64,000 nt of DNA from Rossellomorea aquimaris (lineage in GTDB: Bacteria; Bacillota; Bacilli; Bacillales; Bacillaceae_B). The position numbers and the translations under genes are program-made. The notes below the pieces were generated by a model that saw nothing but the letters and a program-made list of their open reading frames with translations, made no database searches and was not told where the DNA came from. The DNA is taken from positions 62,001-126,000 of the forward strand of contig NZ_QNRJ01000007.1 of NCBI RefSeq assembly GCF_003315075.1. The letters are read 5' to 3'. Positions 57,634 to 64,000 of this stretch are shown here, one piece after another (position 1 is the stretch's first letter; the number at the start of each line of letters is the position of its first letter).

Positions 57634-58353
57634 TTATTCCGGCTTGTATTCCTTAAGCAGCGTTACTTCTTCTTCTGTCAGCTCACGATACTCCCCGAGC
57701 TCCAGATCTTTATCAAGCTCGAGGGGCCCCATCGTTAAACGCTTCAGATACATGACGCGCTTCCCTACGCTTTCGAACATTCTTTTCACCTGATGAAATT
57801 TGCCTTCAGTAATCGTCAATTCAATATCAGAGGTCAATCCTGATTTTAGAATCGTCAATTCCCCCGGCTTTGTTTCGTAGCCATCTTCCAACGTTACCCC
57901 TTTTTTGAAAGCTTTTACATCCGCTTCTGTCACTTCCCCGTCAATCACGGCAAAATACGTTTTCGGAACATGGCGCTTCGGAGAAAGGAGCTGGTGGGAT
58001 AATTGGCCGTCATTCGTAATGAGAAGGAATCCCTCTGTATCCTTATCGAGCCTTCCAACCGGAAATGGATTGAATATTTGATCTTCCAATTGAAGTAAAT
58101 CAATGACGGTTTCATCCTGTCCATCTTCTGTAGCGGAGATGACTCCCGGCGGCTTATTCATGAGAAGGTAGATGAACTCACGATACTCAACCTGCTCACC
58201 GTACAACATCACCGTATCTTTTTCCGTATTGATATGTACTTTCCCATCCTTAATGACCTCTCCATTGACTTGAAGACCGCCATCCTTTAATAATTTCTTT
58301 ACTTCTTTCCGGCTGCCATAACCCATATTGGCAAGCATTTTATCTATTCTCAC
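57634..58353 (-). CDS. rsuA: Pseudouridine synthase RsuA/RluB-like (YtzG)
   Basis: 239 residues from GTG at 58353, matching B. subtilis YtzG in length; the GTG at 58362 is too near the GGAG. An N-terminal S4 domain (1-55) and a catalytic domain with Asp in GRLDKDTEGFL. Makes pseudouridine in 16S rRNA by analogy with E. coli RsuA. Confidence 0.93.
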   Translation of the reverse strand: MRIDKMLANMGYGSRKEVKKLLKDGGLQVNGEVIKDGKVHINTEKDTVMLYGEQVEYREFIYLLMNKPPGVISATEDGQDETVIDLLQLEDQIFNPFPVGRLDKDTEGFLLITNDGQLSHQLLSPKRHVPKTYFAVIDGEVTEADVKAFKKGVTLEDGYETKPGELTILKSGLTSDIELTITEGKFHQVKRMFESVGKRVMYLKRLTMGPLELDKDLELGEYRELTEEEVTLLKEYKPE

Positions 58354-58494
58354 ATTAATCACGCTCCGTTTATATATTATGTTGAATTATCAGTGATTTG
58401 ACCCGTCCATAGGCACCTACCCATTCATGTTTCTATTCTTAACATAGGCTACTAAAGGTAAGCAACTTTGATAAAAATAATTGAGGTGAAGCGT

Positions 58495-58722
58495 ATGTAT
58501 CCATATCGACAACAAGGTTCAGGTGGATTATTAATCCCTATTCCACTCCCTGGAGGCGGCGGACAGGGATATCCAGGTTTCCCTGGTCAAGGGTATGGCG
58601 GCGGCATCAATGACCGGCTAGATCGACTCGAGAGACAATATGAGCGTCTGGACCGTAAAGTCGACCGCTTGGAACGAAAAGTAGAGCGACTTGAAAGACA
58701 GCTTGGGTATTATAATAATTAG
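58495..58722 (+). CDS. Small Gly-rich coiled-coil protein
   Basis: 75 residues from ATG at 58495 after GAGGTGAAG. The N-terminal half is Gly/Pro-rich (LPGGGGQGYPGFPGQGYGGG), and the C-terminal half is a charged heptad helix (RLDRLERQYERLDRKVDRLE and following) ending GYYNN. Resembles small spore-associated or assembly proteins of Bacillus, but I do not recognise it. Single gene. Confidence 0.65.
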   Translation: MYPYRQQGSGGLLIPIPLPGGGGQGYPGFPGQGYGGGINDRLDRLERQYERLDRKVDRLERKVERLERQLGYYNN

Positions 58723-58815
58723 CGTTTCCATTTCACTTTTATTGGTGAAAGATGAATAAACCCATTAAATAAGAAAGAGGCTCACTTTCCATTACGGACC
58801 TGCGCCAGAAATAAA

Positions 58816-58850
58816 AAAAGGGATGATCGGCATGTATCATCCCTTTTCCT
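58816..58850 (-). terminator. ytgP terminator
   Basis: The minus strand has AAAGGGATGATAC / GATCATCCCTTT followed by TTTTATTT. Confidence 0.8.
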
Positions 58851-58852
58851 TT

Positions 58853-60472
58853 TTACCCTATGCGAAGTTTACTGCGAATTCTCGTAATTTTATCCCCGAA
58901 TAATCTATCTGCCAATTTACTCCTTAAGCTTAAGTAGAAGTAAACGAGTGCTCCCACCCCTCCACAGATCGCGACGAGAAGAATCGATTGGAACCCGGAC
59001 TCAGGGTTGAGGAATTGAACCAGTATACCATACAGCACCAATACCACTACTGCCATGACGGCATTCAGTGCTCCAATGAACATGGTTCTTCTCATAATCA
59101 GTCTGAATTGATATCTCGCGTATTTCTTGATGATATACAGATTAATTAGAATCGCTACCGAATACCCAATTACAGTGGCGATGACTGCACCTTGAGTTTC
59201 AAACAAGCGAATCAATGGTATGTTCAGGACAAGCTTGAGAAGCAGTCCGACAAGCAAGCTGAAGATTGTAAATTTCTGTTCGTCAATCCCTTGAAGGATC
59301 GCTGCCGTAACAGCAAATAAAGCAAACAGGATCGCAACAGGTGCATATGATCTTAAAATAGACGTTCCTAATTCATCACTGTGATAGAACATTGTATACG
59401 TTGGCTCAGCTAAAAGCGCAATTCCTAAAGCTGCCGGTACTGTTAAAAACAATAGAATTTGAAACGTTTGGTCGATGTTTCTACGCATCGTTTTCCGGTC
59501 GCCGCTTGTATAAGACGTCGTAATCAAAGGAATCAGCGTCATAGAAAAGGCGGTTGCCAATGACACTGGAATAATCACAAGCTTATGAGTATAGAAGTTT
59601 AATACGGCAAAGGCATGATCGGAAACTTTCGCATTTCCAATCGCAGACATCGCAGTGTTAAAGGTAATCTGATCCACCAGTTGAAATAATGGATTGGCAA
59701 GCCCTACAAAAATAAACGGAATCGAATAGGCGATGATTTCTTTGTACATCGATCGTAACGAAACCTCTTCCTGACCGCGATCTTCCTTTAATAGCTCGTC
59801 TAAATGAGGTTTTCGTTTAAACCAATACCAAATCAATGCCCCGAGACTCGCCAGCCCCCCGACAAATGCAGCAAACGTAGCTACAGAAATGGCGGTTGTC
59901 ACTGATCCGTCCAAGATGTTTAATACAACATAAATCCCGCCCAGTAAGAAGATAATCCGGACAATTTGTTCGATCACCTGGGAAACCGCAGTCGGCCCCA
60001 TAGATTGATGACCCTGGAAAAATCCCCTGATCAAGCTCATAAACGGAATGATGATCAGTGCAAAACTTACTGCCCGAATGACGGTTGTCACCTGTGCAAC
60101 CGAAATGACCTGCTCATCACTTTTGATCGTCATTTCAGCAAAAATTGGTGCAAATGCATACATAATGAGGAACGAAACAATCCCCGTCAGCGTCATCAAC
60201 ACCAAGCCTGACTTAAATAGCCTTCGTCCTACAGCATATTCCCCTATGGCATTATATTTTGAAACGAATTTCGAAACGGCCAGGGGCACACCTGCAGTCG
60301 CTACAGTCAGAAAGATTGTATAGGGTACATACCCATATTGATAAAGGGAAGCCCCCTCTTCATGACCTTTTAACAAATCATCAAACGGTATAACATAAAA
60401 AAGACCCAGAAACTTCGAAATAAAGGTCCCTAACGTTAAAATAAACGTCCCTCTTATTAATTTAGATGACAT
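58853..60472 (-). CDS. ytgP: YtgP, MOP-superfamily lipid/polysaccharide exporter
   Basis: 539 residues with about 14 membrane segments. The family is MATE-like PST/MVF, N-terminal RGTFILTLGTFISKFLGLFY typical. B. subtilis YtgP (MurJ) and Amj act as redundant lipid II flippases. Start ATG at 60472; the SD is AGAGGGATAC-type. Neighbours match B. subtilis (rsuA, ytfP). Confidence 0.93.
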   Translation of the reverse strand: MSSKLIRGTFILTLGTFISKFLGLFYVIPFDDLLKGHEEGASLYQYGYVPYTIFLTVATAGVPLAVSKFVSKYNAIGEYAVGRRLFKSGLVLMTLTGIVSFLIMYAFAPIFAEMTIKSDEQVISVAQVTTVIRAVSFALIIIPFMSLIRGFFQGHQSMGPTAVSQVIEQIVRIIFLLGGIYVVLNILDGSVTTAISVATFAAFVGGLASLGALIWYWFKRKPHLDELLKEDRGQEEVSLRSMYKEIIAYSIPFIFVGLANPLFQLVDQITFNTAMSAIGNAKVSDHAFAVLNFYTHKLVIIPVSLATAFSMTLIPLITTSYTSGDRKTMRRNIDQTFQILLFLTVPAALGIALLAEPTYTMFYHSDELGTSILRSYAPVAILFALFAVTAAILQGIDEQKFTIFSLLVGLLLKLVLNIPLIRLFETQGAVIATVIGYSVAILINLYIIKKYARYQFRLIMRRTMFIGALNAVMAVVVLVLYGILVQFLNPESGFQSILLVAICGGVGALVYFYLSLRSKLADRLFGDKITRIRSKLRIG

Positions 60473-60674
60473 AGTATCCCTCTCTATATATCTTGTTGCT
60501 CATTAAACAAACAAAATAAAATCCTACTTGAATATTTACACACTATCAGTAGTTTACTACTGTACGAATCGAATGACAATTTTTTTCGAATGTTGTATTT
60601 AAAACCCATCCCATTTAAAATAAGGAGAAACTTCTTTTGAAAACGAAAGAGCAAAACTAAAAGTTGGTGGAAAA

Positions 60675-61937
60675 ATGGTAAAAAAATACGATGTGATTGT
60701 CATAGGTGGAGGACCATCCGGATTGATGGCCAGTATCGCAGCCGGTGAAAACGGGGCGAACGTCCTTCTTGTGGATAAAGGAACGAAGCTTGGTAGGAAG
60801 CTTGCGATTTCCGGAGGCGGCCGCTGCAACGTGACCAATCGACTTCCCATAGAAGAAATCATTAAGCATATTCCAGGAAATGGACGCTTTCTATATAGTG
60901 CCTTTTCCGAGTTCAGTAATGAAGATATCATCGCTTTCTTTGAAAAGCTGGGCATACAATTAAAAGAGGAAGACCACGGCAGGATGTTTCCCGTATCGAA
61001 CCGGGCCATGGATGTTGTGGAAGCCTTATTGAAGCGCATGAAGGAGTTAAAGGTGGATACCCGGACGAGCACAAGCGTGGAGGAAGTTCTGTACGAAAAT
61101 GGCGAGACGGTAGGTATCCTCTTGAAAGACGGGGAAACCATTGCCGCAAAGGCTGTCGTCATCGCGGTTGGAGGCAAGTCCGTCCCTCATACCGGATCGA
61201 CCGGGGATGGATATCCTTGGGCCACAAAAGCGGGGCATACGATTACCGACTTGTTCCCGACGGAGGTTCCCCTTACATCGGACGAGCCTTTTGTTAAAAA
61301 GAAAGAGCTTCAAGGACTATCATTGCGAAGTGTTGATTTAAGCGTATTAAATCCTAAGGGAAAGAAAATCATCACGCATAAAATGGATATGATCTTTACC
61401 CATTTAGGAATTTCCGGACCGGCTGTTCTCCGTTGCAGTCAATATGTAGTAAAGGCCATGAAAAAATGGAACCTGACCCATGTTGCCATGCAAATCGATT
61501 CCATGCCTGATCAAAATGAAGAACAACTATTCCAGACTCTTCATAAGCAAGTGAAGGAAGAGGAAAAGAAAGCCGCAAAGAATATATTCAAAGGATTGGT
61601 CCCAGAGAGATACCTGTTATTTTTACTCGACCGTGCAGAAATCGATCACGATGAAAAAGGAGACCATATCTCCTCAGAGAAGATCCGACAATTTACCAAG
61701 TTGTTAAAACAATTCACCTTCAATGTGAACGGAACATTATCCATTGATAAGGCGTTTGTAACGGGGGGCGGGGTCTCCATTAAAGAAATCGAACCGAAAA
61801 CGATGGCTTCAAAGAAGATGAACGGCCTCTTCTTCTGCGGGGAAGTACTGGACATCCACGGATATACTGGTGGGTACAACATTACATCTGCCCTTGTTAC
61901 CGGAAGACTGGCAGGCTTTAATGCAGCAAAGGTATAA
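60675..61937 (+). CDS. ytfP: YtfP, HI0933-family flavoprotein
   Basis: 420 residues. The dinucleotide-binding GGGPSG follows the first strand (residues 12-17), with [18 protein letters not shown], a family signature, near 41-58, and a C-terminal [14 protein letters not shown] block. FAD/NAD(P)-dependent oxidoreductase of unknown substrate. ATG at 60675, SD GGTGG. Confidence 0.93.
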   Translation: MVKKYDVIVIGGGPSGLMASIAAGENGANVLLVDKGTKLGRKLAISGGGRCNVTNRLPIEEIIKHIPGNGRFLYSAFSEFSNEDIIAFFEKLGIQLKEEDHGRMFPVSNRAMDVVEALLKRMKELKVDTRTSTSVEEVLYENGETVGILLKDGETIAAKAVVIAVGGKSVPHTGSTGDGYPWATKAGHTITDLFPTEVPLTSDEPFVKKKELQGLSLRSVDLSVLNPKGKKIITHKMDMIFTHLGISGPAVLRCSQYVVKAMKKWNLTHVAMQIDSMPDQNEEQLFQTLHKQVKEEEKKAAKNIFKGLVPERYLLFLLDRAEIDHDEKGDHISSEKIRQFTKLLKQFTFNVNGTLSIDKAFVTGGGVSIKEIEPKTMASKKMNGLFFCGEVLDIHGYTGGYNITSALVTGRLAGFNAAKV

Positions 61938-61943
61938 TCCAAA

Positions 61944-61994
61944 AAGAAAGGTTGATCCCATCTGCATCTGCAGTACGATCAACCTTTTTATTTT
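61944..61994. terminator. Bidirectional terminator between ytfP and cse60
   Basis: Stem AAAGGTTGATC / GATCAACCTTT followed by TT; convergent genes. Confidence 0.75.
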
Positions 61995-62170
61995 CTGTAA
62001 ACAACCATGGCCGAGAAACAATAAATTTGATCTTCCACTTCCTCCGACAATGCTGCTACATGATATTTAATATCCACGATTTTTTTATCTTCCAGTTTAC
62101 TGAGAAAATGATTCATATCTTTCTCTAAATCTTTCTCATGCTCATAATCGAAGACTTTTACTTGAATCAT
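61988..62170 (-). CDS. cse60: Sporulation protein Cse60
   Basis: 60 residues from ATG at 62170 after GGAGGGAG; starts MIQVKVFDYEHEKDLEKDMN and has KIVDIKYHVA and YCFSAMVVYR as in B. subtilis Cse60 (YteV), a sigma-E-controlled mother-cell protein. The upstream extension is rejected because the SD belongs to this start. AATATT about 40 bp upstream could be part of a sigma-E promoter, but this is weak. Confidence 0.9.
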   Translation of the reverse strand: MIQVKVFDYEHEKDLEKDMNHFLSKLEDKKIVDIKYHVAALSEEVEDQIYCFSAMVVYRK

Positions 62171-62283
62171 AGAGCTCCCTCCCCATTGTTGATTGATATT
62201 ATTATCGTCAGAATATTTAGTTTTCAAACAATTGGTGGGGGATTTTTTTATTGAGGATGGGGTTGTGATAGGAGGGGTTTTAG

Positions 62284-62390
62284 GATTTCGCCGTTATAAT
62301 TTGAATTTCGCCGTTATATCCTGTATTTCGCCGTTAAATTTAATATTTCGCCGTTAAAATGAAAATTTCGCCGTTAAATCAGATTACCGG
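62284..62390. repeat. Five-unit 20-nt-period array, core TTTCGCCGTTA
   Basis: TTTCGCCGTTA begins at 62286, 62306, 62326, 62346 and 62366, exactly 20 nt apart, with variable remaining bases. Same core as the array at 18114. It lies between the cse60 5' region and the rhodanese 3' end. Confidence 0.88.
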
Positions 62391-62435
62391 AGTATTTTCA
62401 CACTGCCAGCCACACTTAAATACATCAAGAAAAGA

Positions 62436-62474
62436 AAAAAGCACACCCTTTTCAAAAAAAGGATGTGCTTCCTC
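62436..62474 (-). terminator. Terminator of the rhodanese gene
   Basis: The minus strand has AGCACATCC / GGGTGTGCT followed by TTTTTTC. Confidence 0.75.
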
Positions 62475-62482
62475 CCAGAAAA

Positions 62483-62797
62483 TTATTTCTTCTCAGCTGT
62501 CTCCCCAGCCCAGTTCATCATGCCGCCTTCCATGTTCACCACTTTGTATCCTTGTTCCTGCATGTAATGAGCGACATTTCCGCTGCGGTTTCCTGAACGG
62601 CAGATAAAGATGTACTCTTTATCTTTATCAAATTGATCAAGTGACTCAGGAATCTCACCCATTTTGATATGCTTTGCTCCAGGAATCACTCCCTCTGCCA
62701 CTTCTTCATCTTCACGAACATCCACCAAAAGCAGATCTTCACCATTTTTCAACTTTTGCTCCAACTCATCAGTCGTAATCGTTTTAATTGTATCCAA
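62483..62797 (-). CDS. ytwF: Rhodanese-domain protein YtwF
   Basis: 104 residues from a TTG at 62797 after AAAGGAAG; the ATG at 62824 lacks an SD. Single rhodanese domain with the active-site loop CRSGNRS (C66), which carries a persulfide. Sulfurtransferase or persulfide carrier of unknown partner. Positional homologue of B. subtilis ytwF. Confidence 0.9.
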   Translation of the reverse strand: MDTIKTITTDELEQKLKNGEDLLLVDVREDEEVAEGVIPGAKHIKMGEIPESLDQFDKDKEYIFICRSGNRSGNVAHYMQEQGYKVVNMEGGMMNWAGETAEKK

Positions 62798-62905
62798 TCT
62801 TCTCAACTTCCTTTCATCATTCATTCCTTATTCATAATTCATTCATCACAATTATACCAAAGCCCGTCTCCCAAACAAAAAAATCAGATTGAAAGAGGGT
62901 TGAAA

Positions 62906-63075
62906 GAGGGACGGACCTCAATGGAATGCTGATTTAAAGCGATTTCCGATTAAAATCCGACCGATATAGGAGGTCTATCCCTCCAAATAGAAAGTGGGAC
63001 GGACCTTGGTGAAATACAGAATCCCCAATTGATAGTATTTCCTAACAATCAGATGCATTTCAAGGTCCGTCCCTC
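62906..63075. repeat. Two tandem GGGACGGACC palindromes
   Basis: First element 62906-62984 runs GAGGGACGGACCTC to GAGGTCTATCCCTCC. The second, 62994-63075, runs GTGGGACGGACCTTGGTGAA to TTTCAAGGTCCGTCCCTC. Each can form a long hairpin of about 80 bp. The short hairpin at 46373 shares the word. Confidence 0.75.
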
Positions 63076-63093
63076 AACACACTCAACACAATA

Positions 63094-64000
63094 TTAGTTA
63101 GCTACGATGTTCACTAGTTTGCCAGGTACGGCGATGACTTTGCGGATGGTTTTTCCGTCGATTTGTGTTTTGATTTCATCGTTTTCCATGGCGGTTTTTT
63201 CTAGATCCTCTTTGTTCATATCGCGAGGGATCATGACTTTGGCTTTCACTTTTCCGTTCACTTGAAGGACGATTTCGACTTCGTTGTCGACAAGCTTCGA
63301 TTCATCGAATGTCGGCCATGCTTCGTAGGAAAGCGTTCCTTCGTGACCAAGCTTACTCCAAAGTTCTTCTGTCATATGCGGAGCGATCGGTGCCAGCATC
63401 TTAATGAAACCTTCCACATAATTTTTAGGAAGTGTGTCAGCTTTGTACGCATCATTGATGAATACCATCAGTTGAGAAATTCCTGTGTTGAAACGAAGGC
63501 CCTCGTAGTCTTCCGTCACTTTCTTAACGGTTTGGTTATACGTTTTGTCCAGGTCACTGTTCGGTGCATCTGTCACCTTAGAGGATAGTGTACCATCCTC
63601 CTCGACAAGGAGGCGCCATACACGATCAAGGAAGCGACGGGCTCCGTCCAGGCCGTTTGTGCTCCATGCAATTGACGCTTCCAGTGGCCCCATGAACATT
63701 TCATATAGACGAAGGGTATCTGCTCCGTGAGATTCTACCACCTCATCCGGATTCACAACATTCCCTTTTGATTTACTCATTTTTTCATTGTTTTCCCCGA
63801 GGATCATTCCTTGGTTGAACAGCTTTTGGAATGGCTCTTTCGTTGGAACTACGCCGATATCATAAAGGAACTTATGCCAAAAACGGGCATATAGCAAGTG
63901 AAGGACCGCATGCTCGGCTCCTCCGATATACGTATCCACCGGCAGCCAATTTTCCATTTTCTTCGCATCAGCAATAGCATCTTCGTTATGTGGATCGATA
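63094..64000 (-). CDS. leuS: Leucyl-tRNA synthetase, 3' part (partial)
   Basis: C-terminal ~300 residues; the reading frame runs open beyond the ATG at 63957 to the window edge, so the 5' end is outside. KMSKSKGN (the class I signature) and the anticodon-binding domain are visible, ending [14 protein letters not shown]. Charges tRNA-Leu. Only the end of the gene is present. Confidence 0.95.
   Translation of the reverse strand, partial: IDPHNEDAIADAKKMENWLPVDTYIGGAEHAVLHLLYARFWHKFLYDIGVVPTKEPFQKLFNQGMILGENNEKMSKSKGNVVNPDEVVESHGADTLRLYEMFMGPLEASIAWSTNGLDGARRFLDRVWRLLVEEDGTLSSKVTDAPNSDLDKTYNQTVKKVTEDYEGLRFNTGISQLMVFINDAYKADTLPKNYVEGFIKMLAPIAPHMTEELWSKLGHEGTLSYEAWPTFDESKLVDNEVEIVLQVNGKVKAKVMIPRDMNKEDLEKTAMENDEIKTQIDGKTIRKVIAVPGKLVNIVAN

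Noticed and set aside
18112-62390. 20-nt periodic arrays as CRISPR arrays
   Set aside because: Unit length is only 20 nt with a ~10-nt conserved core; no 24-40-nt repeats with 30-nt spacers, no leader, no cas genes.

Overview
The window is chromosomal DNA of a low-GC, endospore-forming Bacillota, most likely a Bacillaceae species. The gene order matches the Bacillus subtilis rpsD-tyrS-acsA-acuABC-motSP-ccpA-aroA-ytx-murC-sftA-ytpRQP-ytoP-ytnP-trmB-amyX-ytl-pepV-rsuA-ytgP-ytfP-cse60-leuS neighbourhood. Strong AGGAGG-type ribosome binding sites, sigma-A and sigma-B type promoters, a T-box, a cre site and a sporulation gene (cse60) fit this. The palindromic repeat families look like those of environmental Bacillaceae (possibly Rossellomorea-like), but the genus is a guess.

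Layout. 0-5.6 kb: PAP2 phosphatase, methionine gamma-lyase-type enzyme, diguanylate cyclase with a membrane-anchored partner, rpsD. 5.6-18 kb: T-box-controlled tyrS, a class A penicillin-binding protein, the acsA/acuABC acetyl-CoA synthetase switch, then ccpA-motP-motS. 18-25 kb: aroA, an FtsA/PilM-like ATPase with a long repeat tail, a general-stress cluster (two YtxH-type proteins, bacilliredoxin BrxC, YtxG) with two good sigma-B promoters, and aminopeptidase AmpS. 25-37 kb: murC, an NAPRTase-like gene with an unknown partner, sftA, ytpR-ytpQ-ytpP, an EIIC-like membrane protein, a lipoprotein and ytoQ. 37-47 kb: peptide transporter, a tiny Arg/Asp/Cys-rich protein, a YjjX-type NTPase, ytoP, ytzB, ytnP, an intact IS150-type element, trmB, ytzH and ytmP. 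47-64 kb: amyX, lipid kinase, ytlQ, thpR, cysteine synthase, dat-pepV, ytzE, rsuA, a coiled-coil protein, ytgP, ytfP, cse60, a rhodanese and the 3' part of leuS.

Core genes are ordinary; the unusual content is intergenic. (1) A ~600-bp composite element occurs three times (35450-36058, 43484-45535, 56381-56964). It is bounded by two related, oppositely oriented palindromic repeats, and one copy is split by the IS with a 4-bp target duplication. (2) Arrays of short imperfect repeats with an exact 20-nt period lie at 10411, 18114 and 62286. A 50-nt-period array of alternating orientation lies at 25521, and three imperfect palindromes lie at 39366. All sit in intergenic DNA at gene 3' ends. (3) There are GGGACGGACC palindromes and a REP-like hairpin. 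These are the best candidates for something undescribed. I see no phage, CRISPR, rRNA or tRNA gene.

Functionally, the window links carbon control (CcpA, cre sites, AcsA acetylation by AcuA and its reversal by AcuC), cell-envelope growth (PBP, MurC, YtgP, Dat, PepV, SftA), motility (MotPS), thiol and stress biology (BrxC, YtpP, rhodanese, cysteine synthase) and translation (S4, TyrRS, LeuRS, TrmB, RsuA, YtpR).
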